A program made the position numbers and the translations under genes. 64,000 nt of DNA from contig NC_030817.1 in the NCBI RefSeq assembly GCF_001704415.2, positions 30,763,550 to 30,827,549 of the forward strand. Reading direction: 5' to 3'. Positions within the stretch are counted from its first letter, which is position 1; each line of letters begins with the position of its first letter. This stretch comes from Capra hircus. Taxonomy: Eukaryota; Chordata; Mammalia; Artiodactyla; Bovidae. The notes below the pieces were generated by a model. It was given only the letters and a program-made list of their open reading frames with translations. It was not told where the DNA came from and ran no database searches. Positions 11,478 through 24,385 of the stretch are shown here, piece by piece.

Positions 11478-11620
11478 CCTATCTTTTTGTTTGTTTTTAT
11501 TTTTGGCTGTGCTGGGTCTTCTTTGCTGCTCTGGCTCTTCTCTAGTTACGGTAAGTGGGGGCTCCTCTCTAGTTGCCGAGTGTTGCCACCTACCCTCCTG
11601 ATCTCTAACCCTGAAAAACA
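11478..11620 (-). mobile_element. CHR-type SINE fragment
   Basis: The phrases ATTTTTGGCTGTGCTGGGTC and TTCTCTAGTTACGG are typical of antisense CHR SINEs of cetartiodactyls. The tRNA-like head is missing, so the copy is truncated. Confidence 0.6.
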
Positions 11621-11824
11621 CTAATCTGTTCTCTATTCCTAAAATGTTATATTAAATAAGTTAAATAAATGTTTAGATTTGTTAAATAATGTAAAACACA
11701 GAAGGTTAAATAAATTGAATGTTAAAAGTTCATAATGTTAGAATATATGTATTGAATATTGAAATGTTAAATACTAACATTTAAACGTTAAACAAATAGA
11801 ATCATGTACGTAACCATTTAAGAC

Positions 11825-12640
11825 TGGCTTTTTTTTCCCCCCTCACTCAGCACAATTCCCTAGAGATTAATCCAAATTGCCACATGTATCAGTAGCTTTT
11901 CCTTTTTTTTGGCTGAGTAGTATTTCATGGTAAGGCTGTGTCACAGTTTGTTGAATTATCAGCCACTGAAGGAAGTCTGGACTATTTAGAGTTTGGGGCT
12001 ATTACGAACTCAAATGTTATGGGTACACAAATGCTATGAACCCCTATGAACATTTATGGATGGGTTTTTATTTAGATATATGTTTTCATTTCTCTGGGGT
12101 AAATGCCCAGGAATAGAATTGCTACATCTCGTGCTATTTGTGTGTTTAGTTTTCTGAAAATCTACTAACCTGTTTTCCAGAGGGCTGTGCCATTTTGCTT
12201 TCTCACCACCAAAGTAAGAGTAATTCAGCTTCTCTGCATTCCTCACCAGCATTTAGTGTTGTCACTAATTTTTATTTTCACCATTCTGATGGGTGTACAG
12301 TAATATCTTATTATGATTTATTTTAATTTCCCCAATAGCTAATGATGGTGAACATCTTTTGATGTCCTTATTTACCATCTTCAGTGAAATATATGTTTAT
12401 GACTTTCACCTATTTTCTAGTTGGGTTATTTGAGGGATTTTTTTGTGTTGAATTTTTATATGTGTTTTTTTTGTTTTATTTTTATACGTATTTAAGGTAT
12501 AAGTCTTTGCTGGATATGTGGTTGGCTAATATTCCCGCTCAATTTGTAGCTTGTGTAACCGATTCACATGGTCTGTCATGAAGCTTCCTTTTATTTTTCC
12601 TTAGGAATTTGATAGCTTAGTTGGTAAATAATCTTTTGTT
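11825..12640 (-). mobile_element. Old L1 ORF2 remnant (heavily decayed)
   Basis: The order of phrases (tggctgagtagtatttcatg, ttctctggggtaaatgccc, gaatagaattgctacatctc, tgatggtgaacatcttttga) matches antisense L1 ORF2 C-terminal sequence. No long open frame remains. The AT-rich 11,640-11,820 stretch before it is unassigned. Confidence 0.7.
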
Positions 12641-12660
12641 TTTTCATCATTTCTTCCATT

Positions 12661-13036
12661 TTCTTTTTTTTTAATGTATTTATTTTAGTTGGAGGCTAAT
12701 TACTTTACAATATTGTAGTGGTTTTTGCCATACATTGCTATGAATCAGCCATGGGTTTACTTGGGTTCCCCATCCTGAACACCTCTCCCACCTCCCTCCC
12801 CATCCCATCCCTCTGGGTCATCACAGTGCACCAGCCCTGAGCACCCTGTCTCATGTATGAAACCTGGACTGGAGATCTGTTTCATATATTTAATATACAT
12901 GTTTCAGTACTATTCCCTCAGATCATTCCACCCTCACCTTCTCCAGAGAGAAGAGAGTCCAAAAGACTGCTCTATATATCTGTGTCTCTTTTAGTGTCTT
13001 GCATATAGGGTTACTGTTACCATCTTTCTAAATTCC

Positions 13037-13084
<48 letters not shown>

Positions 13085-13787
13085 GTATACTATACTGGTG
13101 TTTTTCTTTCTGGCTTACTTCACTCTGTATAATAGGCTCCAGTTTCACCCACCTCATTAGAACGGATTCAAATGTGTTCTTTAATGGCTGAGTAATATTC
13201 CATTGGGTATATGTACTACAGCTTTCTTATCCATTCGTCTGCTGATGGACATCTAGGTTGCTTCCATGTCCTGGCTATTATAAACAGTGCTGCGATGAAC
13301 ATTGGGATATACGTGTCTCTTTCAACTCTGGTTTCCTCGGTGTGTATGCCCAGCAGTGGGATTGCTGGGTCATATGACAGTTCTATTCCCAGTTTTTTAA
13401 GGAATCTCCACACTGTTCTCCATAGTGGCTGTACTAGTTTTCCCACCAACAGTGTAGGAGGGTTCCCTTTTCCTCCACACCCTCGCCAGCATTTATTGTT
13501 AGTAGATTTTTGGATAGCACCCATTCTGACTGACGTGAGATGGTACCTCATTGTGGTTTTGATTTGCAGTTCTCTTGTAGTGAGTGATGTTGAGCATCTT
13601 TTCATGTGTTTGTTAGCCATCTGTATGTCTTCTTTGGAGAAATGTCTGTTTAGTTCTTTGGCCCACTTTTTGATTGAGTCATTTATTTTTCTGGTTGAGC
13701 TGCAGGAGTTGCTTGTACATTTTTGAGATTAATTCTTTGTCAGTTGCTTCGTTTGCTATTATTTTCTCCCATTCTGAAGGCTGTCTT
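12661..13787 (-). mobile_element. L1 3' end with ORF2 C-terminal remnant
   Basis: The minus-strand poly(A) appears as a T-run at 12,663-12,672, followed by the ruminant L1 3' UTR in antisense and then ORF2. The reverse frame 13216-13620 (134 codons) encodes ORF2 C-terminal text such as YDPAIPLLGIHTEETRVERD, typical of the cysteine-rich end region. A (GT)n microsatellite lies at about 13,037-13,082 within the 3' UTR. The copy is 5'-truncated at about 13,787. Confidence 0.88.
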
Positions 13788-13791
13788 TGAT

Positions 13792-14009
13792 AAAGAATCT
13801 GCCTGCAATGCAGGAGACCTCAGTTCGATTCCTGGGTCAGGAAGATCTGCTGGAGAAGGCATAGTCTACCCACTCCAGTATTCTTAGACTTCCCTCCTGA
13901 CTCAGCTGGTAAAGAATCCACCTGCAATGCTGGAGATCTAGGTTCGATCCCTGAGTTGAGTGATCCCCTGGAGAAGGGAAGGGCTACCCAGTCCAGTATT
14001 ATGATCTGG
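13792..14009 (+). mobile_element. Two tandem Bov-tA SINE heads, the second split by a BovB
   Basis: Two successive SINE heads are seen: AAAGAATCTGCCTGCAATGC at about 13,793, and GGTAAAGAATCCACCTGCAA at about 13,909. The second SINE breaks at about 14,009 and its tail (TATAGTTCATGGAGTCACAA) resumes at about 14,579-14,642, after the BovB insertion. Confidence 0.8.
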
Positions 14010-14578
14010 ATGGTGACTGGAGCCATGAAAATAAAAGACGCTTACTCCTTGGAAGAAAAGTTATGACCAACCTAGATAGCATATTCAAAAGCAGAGACAT
14101 TACTTTGCCGACTAAGGTCCATCTAGTCAAGGCTATGGTTTTCCCTGTGGTCATGTATGGATGTGAGAGTTGGACTGTGAAGAAGGCTGAGCGCCGAAGA
14201 ATTGATGCTTTTGAACTGTGGTGTTGGAGAAGACTCTTGAGAGTCCCTTGCACTGTAAGAAGATCCAACCAGTCCATTCTGAAGGAGATCAGCCCTGGGA
14301 TTTCTTTGGAAGGAATGATGCTAAAGCTGAAACTCCAATACTTTGGCCACCTTATGCGAAGAGTTGACTCATTGGAAAAGACTCTGATGCTGGGAGGGAT
14401 TGGGGGCAGGAGGAGAAGGGGATGACCAAGGATGAGATGGCTGGATGGCATCATGGACTCGATGGACATGAGTCTGAGTGAACTCCGGGAGACGGTGATG
14501 GACAGGGAGGCCTGGCGTGCTGCAATTCATGGGGTCAGAAAGAGTCGGACACGACTGAGCGACTGAACTGAACTGAAC
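14010..14578 (+). mobile_element. BovB LINE 3' end inserted into a SINE
   Basis: The frame 14063-14425 carries the BovB C-terminal tail (MYGCESWTVKKAERRRIDAF). The piece ends in ACTGAACTGAACTG and is 5'-truncated. Its position inside the SINE shows that the BovB landed later. Confidence 0.88.
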
Positions 14579-14682
14579 TGTATAGTTCATGGAGTCACAA
14601 AGAATGGGACACGACTGAGTGACTTTCACTTTCACTTTCACTTCCGATTTATTTAAAAACTTGTCCAAAGAGCATTTGAGAT

Positions 14683-14893
14683 TTTCCAGGTGGCACAGTG
14701 TTAAAGAATCAGCCTGCCAATGTAGGAGACGCAAGTGACATAGGTTCAATCCCCAGGTTGGGAAGATCCCCTGGAGGAAGAAATAGCAACCCTTTCCAGT
14801 ATTCTTGCCTGAAAAATTCCATGGGCAGAGGAGCCTGGCAGGCTATAGTCCATGGGGTTGCAAAGAGACAGACGTGACTGAGCAACTGAGCAC
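14683..14893 (+). mobile_element. Bov-tA-type SINE
   Basis: Head TTTTCCAGGTGGCACAGTG, B box GGTTCAATCCCC, and body ending GACGTGACTGAGCAACTGAG. Flanking text AAAGAGCATTTGAG / AAAAAGCATTTAAG suggests an imperfect target duplication. Confidence 0.85.
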
Positions 14894-17136
14894 AAAAAGC
14901 ATTTAAGAAACTAGGTATTTTTTGACAATGCTAGTGTAAAATTGCTGGGTTATACACAAAACTAGTTAATGTCCAAAGGCCATACCATAACCTTTGGGAT
15001 TATCTTTTCCACCAGATAGAAATTATTTGCACCTCCACCGGACAAGAATGTATAAATTCACCTCCATTCCTACAGATTTGTTAAGTAGCCCAGACAATAG
15101 ATTTCAAATGCACAGGAAATCAACACAAACTTGGGGTTCTTGGTAGATTGTCTAGTTTAGGGCAGACCATCCAGTTGATGTTGACCTATCAAGGAGCAAA
15201 TTGCTAAGTATTTGCTTTCCAAGTCAGTTTGAAGAGGGTTCAATAGACTTCCCTTAAATTTTCCAGGGCAGAAATTTATAAGAAGGGCAGTGAGCCAGGT
15301 GTCCTCATTGGTCATGGCAAGATGTAATGAAAACTATTCTTACTATTCTGTCATTCTAGGTTCCATTTAAAATTGTTGATGTCCTGCCTTCAGGCTAGCA
15401 GTCCCTGAGACCCTTTCCTCCTTCATCTCAGATCAGTTTCATGGGCCACCAAGCCCTATGGGGATTGGTCAGTTAACACACATGCCTGCATCCATGACAG
15501 TGATGCGCAACCCAACCCTAATTCGGATCCAGAGGCTGCAACCTCGACTTCTCTGTTGTCTAGAGAAGCCCGTGGCAGAAACTTAAAGAGGTCTCCTTCT
15601 TCTGGGGCACCAGCCTCCAGAGGGCTCTCATTTCCACTGCCTGGAACTCTTCAAAGGCACAGTTCCTGGTGGTCCATCTAATACCTTGCTTTGGGGAATT
15701 CAAAAGCTTACATTTATTCATTAAGTACTGTTTCTGAACCATTCTCCTGGATAAACAGATCCTGGGGGCGGCTCCATTTCATTAATCAAGGTCTCAACAA
15801 ACTCCTCCACTCTCCAACTTCTACTTGGATGAACTGAAAGTGGTTTCTGTTTCTAGAAGAAATGTCTTCTTAACTGGCTCATTGACACATGAGTGTCTCC
15901 TCTCTTTCTTTTTTTGAAACATAAACTATCTTGTACACAATGAAAGGAGTGCAAAACACAAATGTCCCACTGCTTAATGTGAAATTAAGGAGTGAAAAAT
16001 CTGCCAAACACCGCGAATCAAGGGAGAACATTGCTAGGCCAGAAGCCCCGCTGTGCCTCTTTCCAAACACAACTCCTTGCCCTCCCCAGAGGGAACCACT
16101 ATCTTGGCATTTGAGTCCATCTTCTCCTTACTTTACTTTAGAGTTTTACCAATTTTGTATGCATCCCTAAATAGCATAGTGTAATTTTGCCTACTTTTAA
16201 ACTCTTTATGAACAGTCATACCACATATCTTGCTTGTTTATGAGCTCCATTCATTTTGCTGAGTCTAAATGTAGTTTGTATGCATTCATTGCTATATAGT
16301 ATTACATGATGACACCGTGCATTTACTCATTTTTTAATCCATTCTACCATTGATGAACACTGGCATTTTTTTCAGTTTTAGTGAATAGGAATATAAACTA
16401 TAAAGATTCTTGTCCATATTTACTGCTGCAAATGTGCCAATAGTTTCTCCGAGGAGTGAAACTTCTGGGTCACAGTGTTAGGATATCTCCGACTTTAGTA
16501 GATAATACCAAAGAGGTTTGCCAATTTCCTCTCTCACCAGCAGTCCCCATCATTTTATGCGAGCAGTTCTATTTTTAGAGATCCGATGGAAAAGCCTATG
16601 TGGCTAGTGACCTTCTAGAGTGATGCCTTTTTCTTTTGCTCCTATGGATCCATGCACATCAAAAGTAGCCAGGTTGCCCAGAGCCCAGATTGAATCTAAC
16701 TATGCCAAAAGACAATAGGTGTCAAAGTCGTCCTCAGTGAGCAGGTGACAGTACTGCCACAATATCATGGACACATGGTCAAAGAAAAGATATAATTTTA
16801 ACACGTAGAAGATAATTTTGTAAAGCATAAAAATATTTGTTGCATTAAATGGCCTTCACAGAAAATAAGAAGAAAATATTTATTGACAATTCTATCACTC
16901 AATGAATCCCATTGTCTTTCTGTGCCTCCTTCCAGACCTGGCTCAATTTACTATTATCATTTTTTTACATAACTGTAGTCACAGTATAGATGTAATTTTC
17001 TGCTTTGCTCTATTCTCTTGACAAGATACCATGAGTATTTTTCCATACCTTGCTACATAAGCTTCCTAACAATCATTTCATTCACTGTGCAATATCTGCC
17101 AATAGTGGCAGCTCTGGAGGAGATAACTGAGGTGGG
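14894..17136. other. Intergenic sequence with an old L1 remnant
   Basis: About 16,185-16,600 (tgctatatagtattacatga, ttctaccattgatgaacactgg) looks like antisense old L1 ORF2. The remainder, including the frame at 15931-16170, has no recognisable content. Confidence 0.45.
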
Positions 17137-17262
17137 TTTTAGTGCCACCCACTCCAGTATTCTTGCCTGGAGAATCCCTGTGGACAGAGGAGCCTGGCAG
17201 GCTACAGTCCATGGTGTTGCAAAGAGTCAGACACGACTGAGCAACTGAGCACAGAAAGCACA
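17137..17262 (+). mobile_element. BovA SINE body fragment
   Basis: Contains CCACTCCAGTATTCTTGCC and CAGACACGACTGAGCAACTG; the tRNA-like head is missing. Confidence 0.82.
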
Positions 17263-17955
17263 ATCTCATTCTTCATTTCCCACAAAAAGCCTCAAATAAA
17301 TATTCAGTCAAAAGAAAAAGGGCACACATTCTACCTAAATGCAGCTTTAAGTCCCCTGACCTCCCTCCCACAAAACTGTATCGTAAGCCCTGACCATGCA
17401 GCGATGCTGCGATTCTATTGACTACCAAGGGTATACTGTAACTCAATTGTCCCCTGTTGCTGAGCCTTCAGATTGTTCCTAATCCTTTGAAATTTTCAAT
17501 CATGTCCATTCACAGGGCCATTTTCCTTCCTTTGGGCTATTTCTTTACCATAAAGACTAAGAAGAGGGTTAATGAGTCAAGGATGAGTATTTTTAATGGA
17601 TCTTGATACATGATATTCAATACTACAGCACTTTACAAAAGGGGCATTGCAATTTACATTTGCATGAAGGATGTACGAATGGGCACACTGTGTTAACCAA
17701 GGTCTTTAGTTGCAAACTAAAGAACTTATTGGCCCTTCCAGAGGTTTAGCAAATATGTCTTGGAGGCTCCACAGCCATGAAGAATCCACACACCACACTA
17801 TGCATCAGTTCCAGAGAAGATTCTGTTGTGATCAGGAGACACCACTGCAGCCCACCTGCTGAGTCGGTGTACTGGTTGATGATAGAAACTCTGCTGTCCT
17901 CAAAGCTGTACACCTCTGCTGTCATTGCCATCAGAAAGTAAGTTCTGTGAAAATG

Positions 17956-18031
17956 AATCATGTCTCAGGTGGTGTTTTTTGAATGAGACAGACTTTACCT
18001 AGACATTTTTCTCCCATCATGGATTGATGAA
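17956..18031 (+). repeat. Dispersed direct repeat, copy 1
   Basis: It starts AATCATGTCTCAGGTGGTG and ends CATGGATTGATGAA. The second copy lies about 810 bp downstream at 18,767-18,848, with several mismatches and a small insertion (TTCATC) near its end. Confidence 0.8.
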
Positions 18032-18766
18032 TATATAAATACACATTTCCTCTTCTATATCAAATTCTTAATTGGATGTATTTGTAAGTTACATGTCTAT
18101 ATCCTTGTTGCAAAGAAGCTTGGGAAAATGAGTTCTGTATTTTTCCTTAAGAGGCAGGACTTAAAATTTGACAACTTCCTCTAATGTACAAAGGTAGTTC
18201 AAAAGATGCTGGTGGCCACAGATAAAATATGTCTCACCTTCCATAACTACCAGCATTAGATAATTAAATTGCTTTTGGTAATCAGTTATAATTCTTTTTT
18301 CATTTATCGGGTTACTTATTAAATTTCCTTTCAAGTTTCTATACATCAACTTTATATCCATTCACATAAACTATCTGTGCACCTTCATCTTTTAGAACCT
18401 GTGAATTTATTTATTAATATATTCCTCATGAATGTGTAGGAACTTTTATATGCAATAGTGATTAACCTTTCTTGTCAGTGTTTTCATCATTCAACATCTA
18501 AATATCACAATCACTTCTATGCAGGGCAAAGGGCAGGTAGACTCAGCTTATTTGGCCTCTGTGCCCTTTTATTGCCATGATATTTAGTCTAATAAACAGC
18601 TAGTCTCTTGATACATGTCCAGAGAATTCCACGTAACTCTAGAAAGAGAATAAAAAATGAATTAAAAAATCACAAGTCTTTGTTTTAAGCCTTTGCCCGT
18701 TTCATGGATCTAGTTATTCTAGGAGGCATGAGAACACTGTGCGTTTAAGTAACTGAGATGGATTCT

Positions 18767-18848
18767 AATCATGTCTCAGGTGGTATTTTTTGAACCAGAC
18801 AGACTTCACCTTGACATTTTTCTCCCATCTTCATCATGGATTGATGAA
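18767..18848 (+). repeat. Dispersed direct repeat, copy 2
   Basis: Counterpart of 17,956-18,031 (starts AATCATGTCTCAGGTGGTA). The family is not recognised; it may be an old local duplication. Confidence 0.8.
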
Positions 18849-20087
18849 ACAAAGGAAACTATATTTATATTTGTTCTTTGTGTTTCATCTTTCCTCCAAA
18901 GGATCATTAGTTTACAAACATTGACCTCAAGTTGAACCCAAGCTCTAAGTCTACACTCTAGAAGTAATCATTTTATATATGGGAGGAACAACTAAATTAT
19001 TTTATTAAGCTTATAAACACTTTATCAACAGAGGCAGGCAGAAATTGTCTCTTTCTCAATTTTGACCCCTTACTATTACTATCTCATATGCCCTTCATAC
19101 AGAATTATACAGCAGCCAAATCACATCCTCAAGACTCATGGCATCACGCAGCATTCTTTGGGGCCAGCCCTGGAACATCATCTTTTCTCCTCTACCAATA
19201 AGAGTACAAAAGGTGCAGGTTACCTCGTAGCCCACTGGACAAATGCTTAAATCTTTCTGGATTAGACCTGCCCATGTTTTCTGACACATGTGGATTTGGC
19301 CCTGCTAGTTCTGCCCATGACTGGGAATGTCTCTGGAAGGACTTTGTCAGATGAATGGCATTTCCCACTATGTGGTGAACTGTGTGCTCCCATGGATAAC
19401 AAAATTAAATCCAACCGACAGGACTGCATTTCAGAGAAGGGTGGTAGAGGGACAAGCAACCAATCAAAAATATCTAAAGCACCAAATTCCATTGCAGAGG
19501 AGACATCTCGCATACCCTTGGTTCTGTTTCCATGGTAGTAAGGGTTGCTTAGAATATTCAAAGGCAATTTAAATGCATTTAGGCCACAGCTTACAAGAGG
19601 ATCATCTTAGGAAAATTAGAAGTGAGTAAACATTAACTGCTAGTAAAAATAAGCAGTATGAAAAACACACTCATCTTGCTTTTTATTTAGTAAAAAATAA
19701 ATAACATTTTCAACATCTGGAAACTTACGTTTGCTTCTAACTTGGGTTTAGGATGACTCATTTCAGACAGTACCACAATTGCCATATGCTGGAATACAGA
19801 AATTTGAGGCTGCTTATTTTTAAAATTTAATTTTAAAGCACAGAACTATTAACTTACATTACCATTTGCTCCAGGGCCAGCTTCAGGAGTGCACAGACCA
19901 GATACAGGAAGTATCTCCTGTACTGGAAATACAACTCCTCACTGATGTGTCAGTGTTAGAGCTTCATTTCTTTAAGCTCTGATAACTTCTTAGCCTTTCA
20001 TAGTCTCTGTAGAATTCAAAGGTCTCTCCGAGAAGAAGCTTAGACTGGCACCTTCAAACATTACCAGTTGTCATCTGCTAACAACCT

Positions 20088-20589
20088 AGACAGCATATTA
20101 AAAAGCAGAGACATTACTTTGCCAACAAAGGTCCTTCTAGTCAAGGCTATGGTTTTTCCAGTAGTCATGCATGGATGTGAGAGTTGGACTGTGAAGAAAG
20201 CTGAGCGCCGAAGAATTGATGCTTTTGAACTGTGGTGTTGGAGAAGACTCTTGAGAGTCCCTTGCACTGCAAGGAGATCCAACCAGTCCATTCTAAAGGA
20301 GATCAGTCCTGGGTGTTCTTTGGAAGGAATGATGCTAAAGCTGAAACTCCAGTACTTTGGCCACCTCATGCGAAGAGTTGACTCATTGGAAAAGACTCTG
20401 ATGCTGGGAGGGATTGGGGGCAAGAGGAAAAGGGGACGACAGAGGATGAGATGGCTGGATGGCATCACCGACTCGATGGACGTGAGTCTGAGTGAACTCC
20501 AGGGGTTGGTGATGGACAGGGAGGCCTGGCGTGCTGCGATTCATGGGGTCACAAAGAGTCGGACACGGCTGAGCAACTGAACTGAACTG
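20088..20589 (+). mobile_element. BovB LINE 3' end with 8-bp target duplication
   Basis: The frame 20068-20580 contains the BovB ORF tail through SKSRTRLSN, with no internal stop. The element ends in ACTGAACTGA. The direct repeat AACAACCT at 20,080-20,087 and 20,590-20,597 fits a target duplication, although the left copy also resembles BovB sequence at that point. Confidence 0.88.
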
Positions 20590-20772
20590 AACAACCTGGT
20601 AGGAAGCTGGAAAGGGGGCTCAAGATGAACATAGAAAAAGGAAGAAGGGATTGAAAGAAGGATGTGCAGTAGGAGAGACAAAAAGTCTATTTCTGAATTT
20701 TTCTTGTAGAGCATTGCCTGATGTAATAATGGAACCAAAGCTTTTATAATTTTGTCTAACAAATATTTTCAT

Positions 20773-21010
20773 AGCACTTGCTAGATGTAAGACACTGTTC
20801 TATGCAATTTACAAATATTTGCTCATTTATTTCTCATAACCACTTTAGTAAATAGGCATTTTTATGACCTCAGTTGGAGAGATGAGGAAACAGGCACACA
20901 CAGGCTGAGGTGAGGGTACCAAAGGTCTTCCAGAGCCAAGAAGTGACAGAACTGAGCTTCTGGATCCAGGTCCAGATCTGGCTCCAGAATCCCTGCTCTT
21001 GACTGTTCCA
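20773..21010 (+). repeat. MIR-type SINE remnant
   Basis: Pattern: 'tgctcatttatttctcataa', then 'gagatgaggaaacaggcac', then 'agaagtgacagaactgagc', in MIR order and orientation. Diverged. Confidence 0.75.
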
Positions 21011-22744
21011 CTTTGCTCGTATACAAACTATGAATGGTTTCAACTTGGTGGTAAGGGATGCAGGCGAGGAGTGAGGTCAGGTTCATGGCGACAGCTAACT
21101 CCCAGAATTCTGTTCCCAGGTGGAGGAAATATAATAATGTTCAGGTGGAGACCATATGATAATGTCTATAGAGGACTCGGGAGACCCAAGTCCTGGAATT
21201 TGATCCCTTCCTCTGCTTTGGGTAACCTTTTGAAAGCAACTCACTGCCTCTGTATTCATCTGTGAATGGAGATTTTGATGTTTATCGGATAAGAATTTTA
21301 ATTTTCATATAAAAGAGAGGGTGAACCCTCCCCAGGGGGCAGTTGGGCATTAGCATGAGGACCTGTGAAGGAAACTTCACTTTTCATTCCTTTGAAAGCA
21401 GAGAATAGTGGAATACGGGACTCAGAGTATTTTGTGGAATCTGAAACTCTTCTCTGTGACTGGGCATCATGGGAATTTTCTTGGCCTGTGCTGTAAAGGT
21501 AGCATGATCCTTTCTCTATGAAGGATGTGGGTTATTCACTATTTCCAATGGTACAATTGCTTCATTATGCCCACATCTACTTTATAGCCAAAGAAAAGGC
21601 CCATTGTTGATGCCAAATCAGCACCTGAAAACAAATGTATCATAATTCTTCTAAAATGTCTTAGACTCTTCTGAGGAACAGTATATTTTATTTGAAACTG
21701 AAAAGCAATTTTCAGTCATCCCTTATTTAAGAAAATGGTGTTAAATCTTTCCAGGGTATTAAAATACCTAGATCTTTAAAGGTATTCAAGCTTTAAAGAT
21801 ATTGCAAATAATACTCCACTACCCTCAAAATTGTGTTTTCCTTTAATAATGTTATGTGTTTTTGCACATTAGTAGTTTATCCACAGAAGCCTGGGTTTCT
21901 AGCCTTTGAGAGCTACAGAGGACTAAAGTGCTTGTCAGCCACCATTCAGAGACCATTGAATTCCAAAGCCTCGGTGAAGAGTGGTTTTGGTCCCTCAGGG
22001 GACAGTTCCTTGGCTGTAAACAGAAAACTGGTGCTCGGATGCCGTTACTGGCATCTAGTGGGCTAAGACCAGAGATGCTGCTAAATGTGAACAGTTCCCT
22101 GAACAGCTGAGGAATGCCCTGAGCAGCTCCCCTACAAAAAGAATTATACGGCCCAAATGTTGATCGTGCTAGGATGGAGAAAGCCTGCAATAAAGATGTT
22201 CAAAGCATTATTCGTAGGACTTCTTACATAAGCCCTTCATTCTATGCTGCTTGCTTTACAAACCTCCTTTATACATAAACAGTCAGTCCATCTTGGAGCT
22301 TACCAGCTCTAAGGGTGCCCATAGGCCTCTGAGTTCACAGAGGATCAGAGAAGCTCTATTTCAGGGCTTCAGGTTCCAAACCAGATTAAAAACAGTTCCG
22401 TAAGCTAGTCCAAGAATCTAACCTTCATTTATAACTTAGAAAATGTATTTGTTAAGTCCTAGTCTTGGAATGAACTTTTAGAAGGTACCTTTGAAAACTG
22501 GGTGCTGCCTTGATGGCATTCCTTGGTTCAGGTCTTGGGAAAATAGAGGTGTCTGCATTGTTCAGCTTCATGCCCTTTAGCTCCTGGAACTACTAGGAGT
22601 GAGTCTCTACTAGTAAGATCTCTGTCTGAAGATGAAGAATCATGGGTGGGGTAAGATGGTGGGCTTTGGAACCAATGTCATCACTTTTGTATATGTGGTC
22701 TTCCTGGCTCTAATCCTCAGGATACTCATCTGAAGGTACCAGTT
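21011..22744. other. Intergenic sequence, no gene recognised
   Basis: Frames such as 21852-22190 (minus, 112 codons) have no recognisable domain. No named repeat is evident. Confidence 0.45.
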
Positions 22745-22759
22745 TTTACAGACTTGCTT

Positions 22760-22906
22760 TTTTCCCCCCTTTGGGTCTCATGTGGACTCATGGGATGTGG
22801 ACTTTCAGTTGAGGCATGTGGGATCTAGTTTCCTGACCAGGGATGGAACCTAGGCCCCTGCATCGGGAAGATGGAGTCTTACCCACTGGACCACCAGGGA
22901 AGTCCC
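22760..22906 (-). mobile_element. CHR-type SINE with perfect 15-bp target duplication
   Basis: Antisense CHR SINE: GATCTAGTTTCCTGACCAGG, then TTACCCACTGGACCACCAGG and GAAGTCCC. It is flanked by TTTACAGACTTGCTT at 22,745-22,759 and 22,907-22,921. Confidence 0.9.
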
Positions 22907-22921
22907 TTTACAGACTTGCTT

Positions 22922-24029
22922 GAATATGAAATGATTTATCCAAATCATGTGCTCCAATATCTGGCACATAGTAGATGTTCATTTAATGCTAATTCTCTTC
23001 TCCCCACCTGTTTTTCTTAGGGAGAACTCTTCCCTTCCTCTCCTCACACTTAAAAAAATGAGACATCCATCCTTTTGGAAGCATTGAGAAAGGAGTTTCC
23101 ACCCTTTCTTCCATCTGTTAACATCTCCAAGGGAGGGGAAAAATGCATCTGATTGGCAAGACCTGAGGAAATGATATATAATAGGGTCCCATGAGTCCAC
23201 ATGGAGCTTTTGTGCAAATGAGACAAAGGTCCCACTCTGGATGGACACAGCCCTCTAAACAAAGGGCTCACCAAGCAGATGGCATCTTTATTCAACACAG
23301 ATTCAAGCTAGTGTGGCCAGCTTAGCAAGCAGAGTGTGAGCTGGATTTCAGCATCACTGCCTTCTTCAGCTGGCACCAACAACTTGCACTAATACATGCG
23401 TTCTCAGTTTTAGAACTGGCCTCCCTGCAAAAAGCATACATTTCCCTCTGCCCTGGATTCTATGGGAAAGCACACCTGGGTCAAGGCCGATGGACAAGCT
23501 TCCAGAAGCAGACTCCCTCTACTCTGCACGTAAAAGACATGAGGCAGATGACCACTTCCCCTGTGGGATGATGTCTGCTCTTGTCTGACTTCCAGAGTCT
23601 AGAAATCTAAACTTGGGGGAGGAATAGGAAGCCTGATCCTGGCTTGTGGGTTCCTATGACATTCTCCATCTGACTCCTAACTCTGTTGCTCCATAAGGGA
23701 AAGAGGTACCATTCTGGCAGCTCCAAGAACATATTCATTAATCCTTACCTCTATTCATTTATTCCACAAACAGTTTTTGGCATCTTCACGTGGCAAGTAC
23801 AATGTTAGTACCTGGGAGTAAAACTTTGAATGACACAATCTCTGCTCTAAGAGTACTCACAGCCCAGTGGAAAAGAGAAACTAGTCACAACATATTAAAG
23901 CCAATTCTCTAATAGATATATCTGTGGGAACATGGGACCAGATCAAGAGCTTTACTTAGCCTGAGAGGATCAGAGAAATCCAGGCTTTTCCCAGGAGAGG
24001 TAACATCTACTGAGTCTAGAAGGCGGAGG
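22922..24029. other. Intergenic sequence with a possible L2 fragment
   Basis: About 23,745-23,880 (ttcatttattccacaaacag ... ctaagagtactcacagccc) resembles the 3' end of an L2-type LINE, tentatively. The rest is unassigned. Confidence 0.35.
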
Positions 24030-24385
24030 ATATGTTTTTAATGTAATTTTATTTCTTTGTGTATTTTTGGCTGTGCAGAGTCTTCGCTGTTGCATGGGCT
24101 TCTCTCCAGTTGCAGAGAGCCCGGGATACTCTCTAACTGTGGTGCTCAGGCTTCTCGTTGTGGTAGCTTCTCTCACCACGGTGGGCTCTAGGGCAGGAGT
24201 GCTTCAGTAGCTGTGGCACATGGATTCAGCTGTTGTGGCTTCCGGGGTCTAGAGCACAGGCTCGATGCCTGTAGCACGTGGGCCTAGCTGTTTAGCGGCA
24301 TGTGGCGTATTCCTGGACCAGGGATGGAATTTGTGTCTTCTGCATTGGCAGGCAGATTCTTTACCACTGAGCCTCCAGAGAAGCT
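24030..24385 (-). mobile_element. Long CHR-type SINE
   Basis: It carries TTTTTGGCTGTGCAGAGTCT near one end and the antisense tRNA-like head (TTGGCAGGCAGATTCTTTAC, CACTGAGCC) near the other. The middle contains repeated 'ttctcgttgtggtagcttc'-like text typical of the long CHR form. Confidence 0.75.

Larger units (their letters stand above)
17263..20079. other. Long intergenic stretch with an internal direct repeat
   Basis: No coding frame is recognisable; the overlapping 80-100 codon frames at 19,262-19,572 conflict with one another. A ~75-bp unit at 17,956-18,031 recurs at 18,767-18,848. No SINE or LINE is visible in this 2.8 kb, which is unusual for this window. Confidence 0.5.

Noticed and set aside
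13037..13082. Tandem repeat as a possible CRISPR-like array
   Set aside because: It is a plain (AT)n(GT)n microsatellite in an L1 3' UTR; no spacers.
19262..19572. Overlapping frames of 81-101 codons on both strands
   Set aside because: Three frames overlap without any recognisable motif or splice context; typical chance frames.
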